This document shows positions 4,966-5,900 of a DNA stretch of 5,900 nucleotides, piece after piece. The stretch comes from Gammaproteobacteria bacterium (GTDB taxonomy: Bacteria; Pseudomonadota; Gammaproteobacteria; HK1), in NCBI GenBank assembly GCA_020444775.1, contig JAGRHX010000763.1, positions 1 to 5,900 of the forward strand, in the 5' to 3' direction. The translations under genes and the position numbers were made by a program. Each line of letters starts with the position of its first letter. Positions within the stretch are counted from its first letter, which is position 1. The notes beneath the pieces were generated by a model. The model worked only from the letters and a program-made list of their open reading frames with translations, was not told where the DNA came from and searched no databases.

Positions 4966-5900
4966 ATGGATATGTCTTTGCTGCCATTCGCAGCGCCATT
5001 GACACTGGTCCTTACCGCGCTGTTGCTCGGATTCGCCTCGCGACGCCGCTCACCCGCCGGTGCCTGGCTCGCCGAAGCTGGCGCCTTGCTGTGCCTCGCC
5101 CTGACCGTCACCTCGGTGATCTGGCTGATGGTCGCGGGCGCCGGCACCAGCTTGCTGATCGGCTTTGCGGGCCTGGGTTTCAGCGCTCGACTCGACCCGC
5201 TCAGCGTGACGATGCTCGTGCTCGTCGCCTTCATCGGCTGGGTCGTGATCCGCTATGCCACGACCTATCTGGTCGGTGACTCGCGACGCGAGTCCTTCCT
5301 GGCCTGGATGGCGTTGACCCTGGCCGCGGTGCTGTTGCTGGTGCAGGCGGGCAATCTGCCGCATCTGGTCCTTGCCTGGATCGCAACGAGCCTCGCCCTG
5401 CACCGGCTGCTGCTCTTCAACCCCGAGCGGTCCGGGGCGCGGCGCGCGGCGCGCAAGAAGTTCATCGTCGCAAGGATCGCAGACGCGGCGCTGATCGGCG
5501 CCGCGACGCTGCTCGCCATCCGCTATCAGACCCTGGACATAGCGACGATCCTGTGGAGCGCCGGGGTCGCCCCGGAGCGCTCCGGAATGCTCTGGCCCGC
5601 CGCGCTCCTGGGTGTCGCAGCGGTGCTCAAATCCGCGCAATTCCCGACCCATGGTTGGCTGACCGAGGTGATGGAGACACCGACGCCGGTTTCCGCCTTG
5701 TTGCACGCGGGGGTCATCAATGCCGGTGGATTCCTCCTGATTCGTTTTGCCGACGTGATGGTCCTGTCGCCGGGGGTGCTTGCAGCGCTGGTCCTGATCG
5801 GCGCCTGTACCGCGCTTTGCGCCGGACTGATCGTGCTGACCCAGGCCGCGGTCAAGACCTCACTGGCCTGGTCGACCATCGCCCAGATGGGCTTCATGAT
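4966..5900 (+). CDS. dabB: DabB-like proton-conducting membrane subunit (NuoL/Nqo12 family), 3' end beyond window
   Basis: The first 311 codons of a polytopic inner-membrane protein; the frame is still open at the right edge. About nine hydrophobic segments are visible (near residues 4-24, 32-56, 80-103, 111-128, 131-151, 165-185, 205-225, 240-262 and 267-293). The proton-channel signature of complex I and antiporter subunits is clear: RLDPLSVTM at 75-83, then LKSAQFPTHGWLTEVMETPT at 221-240 with Lys222, PVSALLHAGVINAGG at 241-255, and KTSLAWSTIAQMGF at 297-310. The segment AWIATSLALHRLLLF (137-151) lacks the Glu found in NuoL (GWEG) and resembles DabB, the membrane partner of DabA (DUF2309) in bicarbonate-accumulating DAB transporters. 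No nuo genes are seen nearby, and a LysR gene is divergent, both favouring DabB. An in-frame TGA at 4945 limits the start; ATG at 4966 is preferred over ATG at 4972. The ribosome site is weak (GGGG at 4953-4956). An antiporter or hydrogenase-linked subunit is the alternative. Confidence 0.75.
   Translation, partial: MDMSLLPFAAPLTLVLTALLLGFASRRRSPAGAWLAEAGALLCLALTVTSVIWLMVAGAGTSLLIGFAGLGFSARLDPLSVTMLVLVAFIGWVVIRYATTYLVGDSRRESFLAWMALTLAAVLLLVQAGNLPHLVLAWIATSLALHRLLLFNPERSGARRAARKKFIVARIADAALIGAATLLAIRYQTLDIATILWSAGVAPERSGMLWPAALLGVAAVLKSAQFPTHGWLTEVMETPTPVSALLHAGVINAGGFLLIRFADVMVLSPGVLAALVLIGACTALCAGLIVLTQAAVKTSLAWSTIAQMGFM

Noticed and set aside
4944..4972. TTGACA with a downstream TGGATA as a dabB promoter
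   Set aside because: The -10 would fall on the start codon region, leaving no room for the transcript start before the ATG at 4966.
5050..5706. 218-codon minus-strand open frame opposite the dabB-like gene
   Set aside because: The Gln/Arg/Gly-rich product is unlike any family, and the plus strand encodes a conserved membrane protein over the same stretch.
4966..5900. Assignment as complex I subunit NuoL
   Set aside because: The conserved TM5 Glu region differs, no other nuo genes are present, and the divergent NhaR-like regulator fits a DAB locus better. It cannot be fully excluded without the downstream sequence.

Overview
This is a GC-rich, densely coding proteobacterial-type window. It holds three complete genes, the first 311 codons of a fourth that runs off the right edge, and possibly the last codons of a gene entering from the left. 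The divergent pair of a NhaR-like LysR regulator and a DabB-like proton-channel subunit recalls arrangements seen in CO2-fixing proteobacteria. DAB transporters also occur in heterotrophs, so an autotrophic host is suggested but not proven.

Left part (about 1-2052): a 605-residue flavin monooxygenase of the YUCCA-like, NTF2-plus-FMO type reads rightward. It converges on a leftward thiamine diphosphate enzyme that aligns best, from memory, with 2-hydroxyacyl-CoA lyase and oxalyl-CoA decarboxylase. The 100-base gap between them contains a perfect 12-bp hairpin that could end transcription from both sides.

Middle (2050-3952): the thiamine diphosphate enzyme starts at an ATG with a strong Shine-Dalgarno at 3715-3720. 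It keeps the cofactor motif and catalytic Glu. However, the tyrosine that normally follows the NNGGI segment is a glycine, and the protein ends without the oxalyl-CoA decarboxylase C-terminal lid. Its chemistry should therefore not be assigned by name alone. About 240 bases without a gene separate its start from the 3' end of the regulator gene.

Right part (3953-5900): the leftward LysR-type regulator and the rightward dabB-like gene share a 107-base AT-rich control region. That region carries two imperfect palindromes of the LysR T-N11-A type, with centres 33 bp apart (about three helical turns). This is the layout expected for a LysR protein that represses itself and activates the divergent gene. 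The gene for the DabA partner would be expected just beyond the window.

I see no RNA gene, CRISPR array, insertion sequence or tRNA. I do not see a clearly undescribed system. The most notable points are the regulatory layout at 4859-4965, the altered active site of the lyase-like enzyme, and a possible but unproven link between formyl-CoA chemistry and inorganic-carbon uptake.
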